From: Proteles cristata cristata
Taxonomy: Eukaryota; Chordata; Mammalia; Carnivora; Hyaenidae
Direction: 5' to 3'
Assembly: GCA_017311185.1 (NCBI GenBank)
Contig: JAESUZ010004533.1
Span: 1,240,001 to 1,304,000 of the forward strand
DNA: 64,000 nt
The first letter of the stretch is position 1; each line of letters starts with the position of its first letter. Position numbers and translations under genes: made by a program. Below, piece after piece: positions 1-10,782 of the stretch. The notes under the pieces are model-generated. The model had not been told where the DNA came from. It saw nothing but the letters and a program-made list of their open reading frames with translations, and ran no database searches.

Positions 1-904
1 CCTTGAGTGGGACGCACTGGTCCCAGGCAAGCCGGGCCGGGAGAAACCAATCCTCTCCTCCCCTGCTCGACCTGGAGGGGAAGCGGTGCACCTGAAGCCA
101 CTCCACCGCTCTTCTGATGCAGCTCCATTCCCAGTGGGGAGGTGAGAGGCTTAAAACTGCTCGGAGGGACTCACCTGTGGGCTTATATTTCAGTGGGGCC
201 TGCTAAGATCTGGAAACGAAGGTGGCTTGAGACATAGAGCACGGCCCACCTTGGCTACGCCCATGGCACACGGAGATCAGACCCAAAAGAGTGAGTTGCA
301 ACGCTTGGTTCGAGAGAGGACTGGGACACCGCCATTTTTCTCCCAATAACCACCAGGGCGGAACCTCAGGGCGTGACATGCAGGATGCAGTGGAGGCTAA
401 GACCCGCCTACATCAAACCACGCCCATCCCCGCTAGAGAGAGGCTTTTTTTTCTTTACCTGAGCCGTGGGGCAAGACCAACACGGATGCACTGCCGTGAT
501 TAATTCTAGATCAATTCTTTCTATTCAGATGTATTTTCCCTTGTCTCATTCGTATCCCTCCCCTCTGCTGGACTGGGCACTCTGGTCACTGGTTTGCTTA
601 AACAGTCACATTTAATCCATTCTCTAGATGTATACTCTACACCTCCACTGCTACCTTCCTCTCTCTCTCTCTGGAGTAATCAGACTATACAGTTTCTCTG
701 AGTAACACTTTCTTCATTTTTTTCTCCTCGTCCCTCACCATTTCTCCTCTTTCTCTCTGAATTAAGCCTCTTAGCCTCTCTGCCAGGTCATTTCCAATTT
801 CGCCTCCTCCCCACCCTGTCTTTTCTCTCTTTGTTTATGTTCTTCCATCAGCACCGCATACACCTGGCTCTTTATTTGTAGCTGGGAATTCTGGTTTTAT
901 GCTT

Positions 905-1047
905 TTAGACTGTCTTTTGTCTTTTGGTTTTTTTCTTTTCTTTTCTTCTTTTTCATTTTTTAATTTATTTTTATTTTTGTTATTTGTTTTTCCTTCTTCC
1001 TCCTTTTTCTTCCCCTTCTTTTTTTTTTTTTTCTTTTTCCCTTTCGG
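905..1047 (+). repeat. Polypyrimidine (T/C-rich) tract in L1 5' UTR
   Basis: About 140 bases are almost wholly T and C with few purines, ending in an uninterrupted T run at about 1019-1032. It lies just upstream of the L1 ORF1 leader. The apparent 120-codon ORF at 924-1286 is a Phe/Leu-rich translation of this tract and is not a gene. Confidence 0.7.
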
Positions 1048-1358
1048 TTCAAGTGTTTATTAGATTTGTCTGTGCATTTGTGTGCCTTTTTTCCTGTGTG
1101 TTTGTCTGTCTTCTTGCCAGGGCTACCTCAAGAAACAAACCAAAGTACACATGGTGGAGAGTCCTGAATACCACTATGAGTAGGGAAATAAAACAACCAA
1201 AGTCTCAACAAGAGAGACCAAGAGACACCATTCAAAGAACATTTCCTGAAAGGACAGGCCCTGGACAGTCAAAGAGCCTTCTTTAATACAGCAGTATTCG
1301 CAGGTGCAGAGTGCATAACAAGCTTTTAAAACTAACAAGAGACAGAAAGCTAGGCAAA

Positions 1359-2137
1359 ATGACAAAACAGAAGAACTCTCCACTAAAGAAATTCCAGGAA
1401 GAAATGACAGCTTAAGAACTGCTCAAAACAGATATAAGCAACATCACTGAACAAGAATTTAGAGCAATAGTCATAAAATTAATAGCTGGGCTTGACAAAG
1501 ACATGGAAGACATCAGAGAAACTATTGCTCAAAGACTATGGAGCTTAAATATAGCTGTGATAAATTAAAAAACGCTATAAATGAGATGCATAATAAAATG
1601 GAGATGTCCAATGCACGGATCGAAGAGGCAGAGAATAGGTGAATTAGAAGACACAATTATAGAAAAAAAGAAAACCGAGAAAAAGAGAGATAAAATGATC
1701 CAGGAACCCAAAAGGAGAGTTCGAGAGCTGAGCAATACAATCAAACGGAGCAATATCCATATCATAGGAATTCCAGAAGAGGTAGAGAGAAGGAAAGGCA
1801 CTGAAGGAGTCCTTGAACAAATTATAGCTGAGAACTTCCCCAATCTGTGGAAGGAAACAGATGTTGAAATCCAAGAGACACAGAGAACTCCCCTCAGACA
1901 TAACTTGAATCGATCTTCTGCATGACATATCACAGTGAAACTGGCAAAATATAAGGACAAAGAATTCTGAAAACAGCTAGGGATAAAAGGGCCCTAACAT
2001 ACAAAGGGAAACCTATCAGAGTGGTAACAGACCTATCTACTGAAACTTGGCAGGCCAGAGGAGAATGGTAGGAAATCTTCAATGTGATGAACAGAAAAAA
2101 TATGCAGCCAAGAATCCTCTATCCAGCAAGCCTGTCA
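1359..2137 (+). pseudogene. L1 ORF1 (RNA-binding protein) pseudogene, truncated
   Basis: ORF1p is the trimeric nucleic-acid chaperone of the L1 ribonucleoprotein. The likely start is the ATG at 1359, reading MTKQKNSPLKKFQEEMTA before a TAA at 1413. Later homology moves between frames, and an in-frame TGA follows the coiled-coil part near 1640. The longest intact piece, 1581-1925, carries the charged coiled coil and the RRM start (NIHIIGIPEEVERRKG) and ends at a TGA at 1923. The C-terminal PRILYPA motif lies at 2108-2137. Full-length ORF1 is usually about 340 codons, and this copy stops short of its end. It is not functional. Confidence 0.8.
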
Positions 2138-2138
2138 G

Positions 2139-3140
2139 AAGTCCCTCCTGAGAAGCTAATAAATATGATTCATGAATGGATTGTATAACTGCTCTTATCT
2201 CTTATACTGATTTCTTTCTTAATTTGCTATGGGGAGCTAATATTCTATTATTTATTCAGTTCAGATACCACAATAATGTAATACCATAAAAATAAATTGA
2301 AGTATTCTGAGTAGAAAGCAAGTAATTAACATTGCTTCAGCTGCGTTCCACAGAGTGAAAGAGTGTTTCATGACCTAAAAGCTTGTTTTCTTTTTTAAAT
2401 ATATTCATCTTCTGAAATGTAGTTGTATTATTAACAAATTTTCTCTGCTTTTGTTATTTCTTGAAGCACTTTTAAACTGGATATTTTTTCTACCCATAAT
2501 ATGAAATGTTATTCAAGAATAGTCCTAAAATCTCCTTATGGTCTCCCTGAGGTACACTAAAACTTTATCATTTGCAATTTCTTTCAGTTGGATTACTGCT
2601 TGTAAATCATCAACATTATCATCATCATCGTCGTCGTCATCATCATCATCATCCATCTACCTTGTAATGGGTTTTCATTTTTTTGAAATTGTGTGGGTTC
2701 CAATTTAGCAGTTGACCCCATATTCCTGAACAAGGAGCCATGGATAAAACATGCTGCTTCATAAGGAAGAACGATGCTTACTCTGGATTTTCTTAAGTCT
2801 AAGAGATGATGTGGGAAGGAGGTGAAAAGACTAAATGAGAAAGAAAATAGAGAAGAAGGAAAAGGCAGGGGGAAGTTCTAAAGTATATCAGAAGTACTAA
2901 TTCCAAATATATGGACATTCCCTACTTCACTGCACAACCTCTTATCAATTTTTTTAAAGGTAAGGTCTACTGAATATTTCATTTTGTTATTTTGTCAAAA
3001 GTGTTTCAATCAAACCAAATAAAGTTGAGAAAAAAATAATGAAAACTATATTCATAATTCCACTTAAGGAATAAAACATTAAAGTTATAGCAAATCTATA
3101 TACTATCTCTCCACAATCACATCAGAGCTAATTACATCTG
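2139..3140. other. Unassigned AT-rich DNA
   Basis: There is no credible gene and no repeat I can name, apart from an ATC/GTC triplet microsatellite at about 2607-2656. Confidence 0.5.
2607..2656 (+). repeat. (ATC)n/(GTC)n triplet microsatellite
   Basis: ATC/CAT triplets with an internal block of CGT units give an interrupted 50-bp tract. The GTC block looks like a variant unit amplified inside an ATC array. Confidence 0.8.
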
Positions 3141-3142
3141 TA

Positions 3143-3500
3143 CATCAGTCAGGATAGGCTGGATAATAAACTATGTCCTAAATTAAAGTCATGCAAAACA
3201 GCAACAGTTTATTTCTTAACTCATGGTAAAAGTCCATATAGGCAGACACTCAGGGTCATAGCCATAATTTTGAATTTCAATAGCCTCCATGCTAGTAAGA
3301 AAAGTGAGATCTCTGGGAAGTCTCACACTAACAATTAAATGCTTTAGTTGAATAGAAATATTACTTCTAACTAACATATCATTAGCTGGAATAAATCACC
3401 TGGTCCCTTAAGCCCCAAAGGCATGAGAAAGTGTGGAGCTACCATGTACTTAGAAGGCACAGGAACCAGAAACACTGGTGAGCAGCAATAATGACCACTT
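3143..3500. mobile_element. Ancient mammalian interspersed repeat, family not assigned
   Basis: The segment has phrases I associate with a common old mammalian repeat (CAGGATAGGCTGGAT..., GTTTATTTCTTAACTCATG, TCTCACACTAACAATTAAATG, AACACTGGTGAGCAGCAATAATGAC). It is too diverged to name a family or orientation from memory. Confidence 0.45.
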
Positions 3501-3629
3501 TACCCTGATGTTCTTGTTTATCTTTTTAATGTATACATGCATGTGTATTTATACCCTTTTCCAAATATAATATATGCTTTATGAGTTATTAATATTTTAT
3601 AGAAATTATACTTTACTATTTTCTTCCTG

Positions 3630-4790
3630 AGACTTGTTTTTCTTTTTGATCATATTTATATTTATGGCATTATCCAAACTGATACATGTAGACTTGTTGA
3701 TATATTGCTGCAAATTATTTCATTCTCTAAATGGATCACATTTTTATTTGCCCAGTTTTCTATTGATGGATACTTTGGATATTTCCTTTTTTCTTGGTCC
3801 TTTGATGCATGCATACAGTATTAGAATCACCTTGTTAAATTCTATAAAAAAAACTACCAGCATTTATTAAATGTTTATTTGTCAGAGAGAGAGACACAGA
3901 GAGCGAAAGAGAAAGCTTGAATGGGAGAGGGGTGAAGAGGAGCAGAGAGAGAGGGAGACACAGAATCTAAAGCAGGCTCCAGCCTCTGAGCTGTCAGCAC
4001 AGAACCCAACAATGGGCTCAAACCCAGGAACCGTGAGATCATGACCTGAGCCAAAGTCAGATGCTTAACCGAATGAGCCAGGTGCCCCAATTATCGGCAT
4101 TTTTCTTGCAATTCAACTGAATTTATAGATTTACTTGGATGTAATTAGTTTCTTAACAATATTGAATTTACTTATCAATAATAATAGATATTTCTCCATT
4201 TACTTAAAACTTTTTTGAGAATGTCTTTTGATTTTATTTAAACTTTTCCTTAAATGATAAGTATCTTTAAATATCTTTTATTTAATGATCTTATCTTTTG
4301 TTATAATTATTCTCAAGTATATTCTATATGTTATTGCTAGTATTATTTATATTCTGTTTCTGGTACATTTTCTAATGCTTTGTTATGAATAAACAAGAGT
4401 GATCTTAATTTTCTATATCAACTATATATCCAGGGAGATTGCTAACACTCTTAACAGCTCAAGTAATTCATTTGTAGAGTCTTGAATTTCCTACAAAGGT
4501 AATCTTACAGTTTTTAACACAGCATTTCCTTTTTACCTTTCTCTCTTTAAAACAGTTCTTTGTTTTTTTCTTGTCACACTTCATTGCCTAAAACCACAAG
4601 TACAATATCAGATAGAAGTAATGATAATGAACATTTTTAGATTTCTCTAGAGTTTTTAGTTCTATTGTTTAACCCTTAAATATGATATTTGTTATTAGCT
4701 TTTTACAGATATTCCTTATCAGTTTTAGGAAGTTTTTTCTACTTCAAATGTTTTATCCTGCACAACTATAACTTTGTCTCCTTTGACCAA
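3630..4790 (-). mobile_element. Old L1 (L1M-like) ORF2 fragment, split by a SINE
   Basis: Read on the minus strand, the segment follows the L1 reverse-transcriptase part of ORF2. Plus-strand phrases such as TCAACTGAATTTATAGATTTAC, CTTAACAATATTGAATT and the region around 4440-4500 match the usual antisense L1 pattern with heavy decay. The right arm (4089-4790) is the clearest. The left arm (3630-3851) is weaker and could be another old LINE piece. The SINE at 3866-4088 interrupts it. Confidence 0.6.
3866..4088 (-). mobile_element. CAN-SINE (tRNA-Lys-derived), inserted in old L1
   Basis: This is a full-length SINE in reverse: T-rich tail, GAGA body, ACACAGAATC, CTCCAGCC, GAGCTGTCAGCACAGA, then the tRNA-like head ending in CAGGTGCCCC. 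The TSD is AACTACCAGCATTT (3852-3865) against AATTATCGGCATTT (from 4089). Three TSD mismatches suggest an older insertion. Confidence 0.92.
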
Positions 4791-5797
4791 TATCCCATTT
4801 CTTTCACTCCAATAAACAGATTTTTAAAACTGTTTATTTCTAGTTTACCCTTTTGTTGAGATTGCTAACATTTGAGAATCCAGGCTTTATTTGTGCAACT
4901 CATCCAATTTTACTACTTGAATTAGCCCCAAACTTGCCTCCTGTCTCTTAATTCATGCTAAAACCAAAGCTCCTTTTTACGGAGATTGGCAAGTAATCAA
5001 CTGCAATATCATTCCCACTTTATCAATCTTACTTTCTGCTTCCCTTTCATTTTTTCATTTATCTTTATATAGCCATTGCTTTCTTCTGAGTTCTGAGCAC
5101 CTTTAAAAGGTGAATGATATGTTGTTACATTCCTAATTTTTCCATGCTTCACAATGGGGTTTAAAAATTGTATTAAGATAGTCAATGATTTTTGTAAAAT
5201 AGTCTTTACATAACTTGGCTGAGATCAATCATAGTACCAGATAACTTGATTTGAGGATTGATAAGAGAAATGTAGAAGGGAGAGGAAAAAAAGGCATGAG
5301 TCAGTTCCTAAACCTTCCATTTCTTGGTATTCATCTTTTTACCCATTCATTCATGCATCATTCAGCAAAATTGAAGCTTGGCCATCAAGCAAGATTTTTT
5401 AATAAGGATTCCTAGTTGAAATGATACCTGATTTAAAAAAAAAAACGTAGGAGTTAATTAGAAAACTCAATGGAAGAAAATGAGGGCAAGAAAGAAAATT
5501 ATAAATTAAAAAAAAGCATCTTAGAAGTATGGAGATTTCAAAGTTAACATCCATATAATTATTATAATGGCCTTACAAAACATATCTTCAGTATTTTTAA
5601 TGTATTGTTTTACTTTATTTCAATAAATTCAGTAATCATTTGTTTTGCTTACCTTATAATACCACTTTATAAAATACTGAAATATGTGGCCTTCTCATTT
5701 CAAATTTACTACCTCAGAGATTTAGTAGCACTGCTTTTTTATTAAAGTATCCTTATTTTTTTGGCTCTCAACTACCATTAACAGGAGATATTTGTCA
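4791..5797. other. Unassigned AT-rich DNA
   Basis: There is no ORF of note and no repeat I can assign with confidence. The left part may continue the decayed antisense L1. Confidence 0.45.
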
Positions 5798-5818
5798 GTT
5801 CACTTCTTTAAAAAGTAT

Positions 5819-6050
5819 TTTTTTCAATATATTTTCTTTAACGTTTATTTACTTTTGAGAGACACAATGTGACCAGAGGAAGGGCAGAGAGAGAGGGAGA
5901 CACAGAATCTGAAGCAGATTACAGGTTCCGAGCTGTCAACACAGAGCCCAGTGCAAGGCTCAAACCCACAGGTCATGAGATCATGACTGAATGAAATCAT
6001 GACCTGAGGCGAAACCTAACTCTTAACCAACTGAGTCATCCAGGTGCCCC
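5819..6050 (-). mobile_element. CAN-SINE with a short internal duplication
   Basis: This is a complete reverse SINE with AACGTTTATTTA tail and CAGGTGCCCC head. Inside the B-box region GAGATCATGACTGAATGAAATCATGACCTGAG shows a small tandem repeat of ATCATGAC about 16 bp apart. The flanks TTCACTTCTTTAAAAAGTAT (left, ending 5818) and GTACTTCTTAAA...AAGTAT (6051-6079) look like a TSD whose right copy has gained extra A residues. Confidence 0.9.
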
Positions 6051-6689
6051 GTACTTCTTAAAAAAAAAAAAAAAAAGTATCAAAGTATCAGCATAGGTTT
6101 AGAACAACCTCCTGCCTTCCAATTCTCTGGATTTACAGTTTGGTCATCTCTATTTGTACATTTTCTAATATATGTAGATGCGTATGTTTTCCTCAGTCTA
6201 AACCTATAATCAGCCATCTTCACATCAGTGGTACCAATGCACGCAGGGTTATATTATGCTAATTTCATCAGGAACTAGATTTGTTTTTCATTTGTCAATA
6301 ATGTGTCCACCCAAACCAGGGATATGTTACAACTCTCAAATCCAAAGCCAATTGGAAGTCTCAGGAAAGGCTTCAAGATTTTGTACTGAATTCATGTCTC
6401 AGGGGTTGTCCTCTACTTTTGGGCTCCATCTCTACAGTAAGGCCTTAAATAATTATTCAAAGAATGTTCCAAGTTTGTTTGGCTTAATCATTATACCAAC
6501 AGTGTGCAGGAGTTTAGAAAGCAATTTAAAGGTGACAGAAAATATATTTTCATATTAAAATTTTAAAGCCTAAATATTTGTATAAAGCAAACCACAGGAA
6601 TTACGTTAACAGAGAATGAAGAAAACTTTTGAAATTATAATGAAGGACATAGGAGATGGTCTGAATAAATGCAGAGACACGCTCTTGGA

Positions 6690-7010
6690 TGGTATAAATT
6701 GATTTTATAAAGATGTCTATTTTCATAAAATTAATTTGTAAACTTTTCACTGAGATTGTTTTGTGAAATTTGATAAAGCTATCATAAAATATACATGGAA
6801 AAATAAAGGTACATGAACAACTAACTAAAATTTAGCAGGAGTGTTTGCTAGATGTTGATGGGGAATTGATTCACTATCTCCCTGGCTTCCCACCTAACAC
6901 TAACACAACTAGACACTAGATTAAATACACTTTCAAATGAACTATATGTACACTTAAGGTAAAACTATGAAGTTAAGAGAAGAAAATGTAAAATAATTTA
7001 TTTGGGACTC
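6690..7010 (+). mobile_element. Old L1 ORF2 fragment
   Basis: Plus-strand text around AAGATGTCTATTTTCATAA, CATAAAATATACATGGAAAA and ACTAGATTAAATACACTTT follows the conserved L1 ORF2 order. No open frame remains. Confidence 0.6.
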
Positions 7011-8185
7011 TCATATCTTCTTTCTATTCTCATCCCCTTCTCATTTGATTTTAATCCTCTTTCTCTTCCTTCTCTTTTAGCAATTGCTTTAAAGAGAGAG
7101 GTAAAACATTTGCTAAATCCAGTTGCAGTGTCAATCTTGACTGCATTTTTGATGGGTCAAACATACATGCTAAGGTGATCCTAAAGTCAGAAGGAATACA
7201 TAAATACCTATGTATTTTGTTTTGTCTTAAAATCTAAAATTTGATTTTTTTCCTTCTAATTATTAAATGCAGTTTACATTATACAACTAGGTTAACTGTC
7301 TAAAATGAAGTGAAACTAAACCATCTGATTCTCATGAGCTGAGTACAAATTAAGTGATGTAATCAGGAAAAGAATGAATCCAATGCCAATATATAAATGA
7401 TCTTAAGTTTTTTTCTGACAGAAGAACACGGTCTCAAGTTATTTTTCCAATAGGAGAAAGCTCCTCTAGTTCCCTGACAGCTGTAGCAGGTTGCACTCAG
7501 AGGGCATGAACAGAATGACATTAAACTTGTCCTCAAATACATAAACTTGTGACCTTGGCCTCATTAGTTGTGTGGTGTGCTCTGAGTTAACAAGTGGTAG
7601 CCTAAACAATCTGTAATTGCCTTCACATACTACACATACCTTGAGAATCTGTGCATAAAGATAAATAGTTCTGGTCTTTCACGGCTCAGTGTTATGTCTA
7701 GGAAGGTGTTTACTGCCATTCTTTGTGTGGAGGGAAGTCATGGGCTATTGATCCAAATACCAACATGCTTTCAGCATCTTCCTCCCCCTTCAGGAACTTA
7801 GCCTTAGTTCACTCATCTCCTATACTTCTTGTTTACAGAGAGAGTTCAGGCTCTTCACTGTCAAAAATTCATTGTGTAGCTTAAAGCAGCGATGAGTGAT
7901 GGCAGCTCTCAACTGCAGTGGCAATCCAACCCAACCAGTACCGAAGCTGCAGTCCACAGGTAACTGCTCAGCAGCCACTGGGGGATCTCAGCATTCAGTC
8001 CTCCATTGGGAATTGTGCAGACATTGCTTCAAGCTCTGTTATTTAAAACATGTTTTGCATCCTTTGTATACTTCATAAGGCATGGAAGACAGACCAAGCG
8101 TTGAAGAAGCAATTCTGCCAAGAAATCTTTCGGCTCTGCCTAAGTCATCTAACCTATTTGGTCTCAAATTCTGTAACTATAAAAT
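7011..8185. other. Unassigned DNA
   Basis: Mixed-composition sequence. I recognise no repeat and no coding exon. The 60-codon ORF at 7896-8078 has no recognisable motif. Confidence 0.45.
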
Positions 8186-8201
8186 TAAAGGGTTGGACTA
8201 A

Positions 8202-8420
8202 GGGGCACTTGGGTAGCTCAGTCAGTTAAGCATGACTTCGGCTCAGGTCATGATCTTGTGGTGTGTGCGTTTGAGCCCAGCGTCAGGCTCTGTGCTGAGA
8301 GCTCAGAACCTGGAGCCTGTTTCGGATTCTGTCTACCTCTCTCTCTGCCCCTCCCTCATTTATGCACACATGCTCTCTCTTTCTCAAAACTCAATAAATA
8401 AATTTAAAGAAAAAAAATAG
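8202..8420 (+). mobile_element. CAN-SINE with target-site duplication
   Basis: The element starts GGGGCACTTGGGTAGCTCAG, contains GTCAGGCTCTGTGCTGAGAG and CCTGGAGCCTGTTTCGGATTC, and ends in AATAAATAAATTT plus A-rich tail. It is flanked by TAAAGGGTTGGACTAA (8186-8201) and TAAAGTGTTGGGCTAA (8421-8436). Confidence 0.95.
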
Positions 8421-8666
8421 TAAAGTGTTGGGCTAAGTGACCTTGAAGTGGCATTTAGCCTCTGAGATTTAGGATTTCAAATTCAGGGGAAAATCCAACC
8501 AATGTCCTTATAAAAGCCAATTTTGCTCAAGATCCTTGTCATAGTTTAGACTGGAGGAAAAAAAAAAAAACTTTAAGGAAGAACTTACTGCAGTGGTCGC
8601 TAAGGAAACCAGCTGCATAGTGATTTAGGTTATTAATCAGTAATATCTTCCTAAGTAGTGGAGGAT

Positions 8667-8723
8667 GGGGCGCCTGGGTGGCTCAGTCGGTTCAGAGTCT
8701 GACTTCGGCTCAGGTCATGATCT
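8667..8723 (+). mobile_element. CAN-SINE head fragment, no 3' end
   Basis: Only the tRNA-like head is present, from GGGGCGCCTGGGTGGCTCAG to CAGGTCATGATCTTA. The CT-rich body and tail are absent. Sequence that looks transposase-derived follows immediately. Confidence 0.85.
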
Positions 8724-8985
8724 TATGGATATGAAGGAGGAGAGTGGTTGTAATGGAAGAGATGTACATGTCTCAGAGGAAATGATGTCAGTGAAGAAAT
8801 TCACATTAAAAAGCTTCCAGAAATTTCACAACATTGGAAGTTCAAAGGATCCAAACATGGAAAGGATTATGACAATTTTCCAAGTCACAGAAAAGATGCT
8901 TGCTCCATATTGTAAGCTATATAAGAGAAAAGCAAGCACTGTTTTTCTCATAGGAAATAAACATCTTAGTTTTCAATGTTTCTAA
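8724..8985 (+). pseudogene. Possible Tigger/pogo-type transposase C-terminal remnant
   Basis: The frame continuing out of the SINE head stays open to a TAA at 8983. It reads an acidic stretch, then a helical segment with KKFTLKSFQKF, SKDPNMERIMTIF and MLAPYCKLYKRKA. The pattern (F-x2-F ... DPN-x-ER ... L-x-x-Y-x-x-LY-x-x-K) resembles my memory of the C-terminal tail of Tigger transposases of the pogo/TcMar group. No DDE catalytic core is visible nearby, so at most this is a tail fragment. The apparent start codon lies in the SINE and is not meaningful. The family call is a guess from pattern. Confidence 0.4.
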
Positions 8986-9309
8986 TGTTTTATAGTGTCC
9001 TGAATATTATTTTTGCTACTTTTTCAAGTCTCTGTATGTTTATAATCATAAGATAGTTTTTAAATGTTTTGATAAAACCTTTAAAGGTCATGACACATTC
9101 ATAATTTTCCCATTGGTTTTTAAAATTGTTTTGCTCACTTTCAGGTTACGTGGTCAGTTTACAGTCCCACATTACCACAGGAAGAGAGGATGCTGTATAT
9201 AACAGTTCCAAAACTAGACTCCTGAGTTTCTCCAGAAAACTTTCTCTACCTGCAGTGATTCCCAGCTTAGCTCATGACAACTTCATCCTTACCTGCTGAT
9301 TAGATCCAG
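8986..9309. other. Unassigned DNA between Tigger-like tail and L2
   Basis: AT-rich sequence with no clear repeat. It could include the 3' non-coding part of the Tigger-like element, but I cannot identify a terminal inverted repeat. Confidence 0.35.
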
Positions 9310-10235
9310 AGCCATGGAGCCATCCTTGACTCCTCTCTTCCCTTCATACTTCAAATCCAACATGTCAACAATCCTATTGGCTTTAGCAGCAAAATGCATA
9401 CAGAATCAGATCTCTCCTCATTTCCTCTGCGGCTACCATCTTGATCCTGTCACTATCACCTACATCTTTCACATTAATTCCAAGAATCTCAACTGAGCTC
9501 ACAACTTGCACTCTTGCTACTTGCCTCCAGTCTGTTCTCAAACCAGCAGCCAAAGTGACTTTGTTTAAACAGATATCAGATCCTGTGAGTTTTCCTAAGA
9601 ATCCACCAGTAGCTTTCCCATTTATTCAGAGTAAAAGCTTAAGTCTGTCTAAAGACCTTTAAGGTCTGAAATAATGTGAACCCCTCCTCCCCTAGATTTT
9701 AGCCCTGCCATGTTCCTTCTCTGATCGGATTCCTTGCCTTCTTCTTCTTGCTGCCCTGCACCAGTCATACTAGCCTCCTTGTTGTTTCTGAAGCACGGTC
9801 TTCTTGCCTTAGGACTTCACACCCATTGTTACTTCTATCTATAATATAATAAATTACATTATATTTCATCATCACCTTCAAATTGTTGAATATCACCAGA
9901 TACTTTCATCATCACCTTCAAACTCTTGCTAAAATGACATTTTCTCAGTAAAGCTGCCCTAACTACCCTAATTAAAACTGCAAATCTCCACTCTTGCCCA
10001 AATCTATTTTACATTTTCCCCCCAAAGCATCTATAACCTTCTAATATACTTTAATATCCCTTTTATTTTATTAACAGTCTTCCCTTCCATTTTTTCCCAA
10101 TAAAGCAGAAGCTACACAAAGGCAGAAATTTTTGTTATTTTCACTCATGTATTCCACAGCCTTAAATCATGGCAGGCACGTATCTGGCACTCAATAAACA
10201 TTTGCTGAGTAAATAAATGTAATGAATAATGCATA
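9310..10235 (+). mobile_element. LINE-2 (L2) 3' end
   Basis: The order matches the L2 ORF2 C-terminus and 3' UTR: CATCCTTGACTCCTCTCTTC, TTGCCTCCAGTCTGTTCTCA, CAGCAGCCAAAGTGACTTTG, and finally GGCACTCAATAAACATTTGC with GAGTAAATAAATG. L2 is a CR1-like LINE that ends in short tandem repeats and lacks a poly(A) tail. A local direct repeat (9864-9882 and 9904-9922, TTTCATCATCACCTTCAAA) lies inside. ORFs at 9314-9496 and 9441-9662 are frame pieces of this fossil. Confidence 0.8.
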
Positions 10236-10278
10236 AAAAATAAGGTGTCTCTATATTGTTAGAAGAAAGGTGTACTGA

Positions 10279-10365
10279 AAGAAAAGAAGAAAGGAAAGGA
10301 AAGGAAAGGAAAGGAAAGGAAAGGAAAGGAAAGGAAAGGAAAGGAAGGAAGGAAGGAAGGGAGAA

Positions 10366-10441
<76 letters not shown>

Positions 10442-10446
10442 AAAAG
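10279..10446 (+). repeat. Compound purine microsatellite (AAAGG)n-(AAGG)n-(GAAA)n
   Basis: About 165 bases are pure A/G on the plus strand: pentanucleotide AAAGG units (about 10290-10341), AAGG units to about 10361, then about 20 GAAA units to 10442. The long Glu/Lys/Arg and Ser/Phe ORFs on both strands here are translations of the repeat. Confidence 0.95.
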
Positions 10447-10547
10447 ATAGCAGTATAGATATGTATTCCAAGAACTTTTTCTTCATAAGCCAACTCAAGA
10501 GGTGTCAAGGGAAATGTTGCTTAGGGCTTTGAAAGTAGAGACTCCAA

Positions 10548-10767
10548 GGGGCGCCTGGGTGGCTCAGGGGGTTAAGTGTCCAACTTCAGCTCAGGTCATG
10601 ATATCACGGTCCATGGGTTCAAGCCCCATGTCGGGCTCTGTGCTAACAGCTCAAATCCTGGACCCTGCTTTGGATTCTGTGTCTCCCTCTCTCTGCCCCT
10701 CCCCTATTCATGCTCCGTCTCTCTCCATCTCTCAGAAATGAATAAACGTTAAAAAAATTTTTAAAAA
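10548..10767 (+). mobile_element. CAN-SINE with target-site duplication
   Basis: Starts GGGGCGCCTGGGTGGCTCAG, with B-box-like GGTTCAAGCCCC and tail AATAAACGTTAAAA. The TSD is GAAAGTAGAGACTCC (10531-10545) against GAAAGTAGAAACTCT (10768-10782). Confidence 0.95.
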
Positions 10768-10782
10768 GAAAGTAGAAACTCT

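Larger units (their letters stand above)
1..2138 (+). mobile_element. LINE-1 5' UTR plus 5' part of ORF1; 3' half missing
   Basis: A GC-rich, CpG-containing segment (1-500) is followed by a pyrimidine-rich tract (about 905-1047) and then an A-rich coding-like region. This is the usual order of a carnivoran L1 5' UTR leading into ORF1. The element enters from the left edge. Sequence recognisable as ORF1 ends at about 2137 with codons for PRILYPASLS, a C-terminal ORF1p motif. Unrelated sequence follows with no ORF2, 3' UTR or poly(A). A normal truncated L1 loses its 5' end, so losing the 3' half points to a later deletion or rearrangement. Lineage is inferred from remembered consensus. Confidence 0.85.

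Noticed and set aside
924..1286. 120-codon plus-strand ORF
   Set aside because: Its first half is a Phe/Leu/Ser translation of the L1 pyrimidine tract, and the rest is the L1 ORF1 leader.
1565..1960. 131-codon minus-strand ORF
   Set aside because: It lies antisense to the L1 ORF1 remnant and is a shadow frame.
10251..10508. ORFs of 64-85 codons on both strands
   Set aside because: They are translations of the purine microsatellite (Lys/Glu/Arg one way, Ser/Phe/Leu the other).
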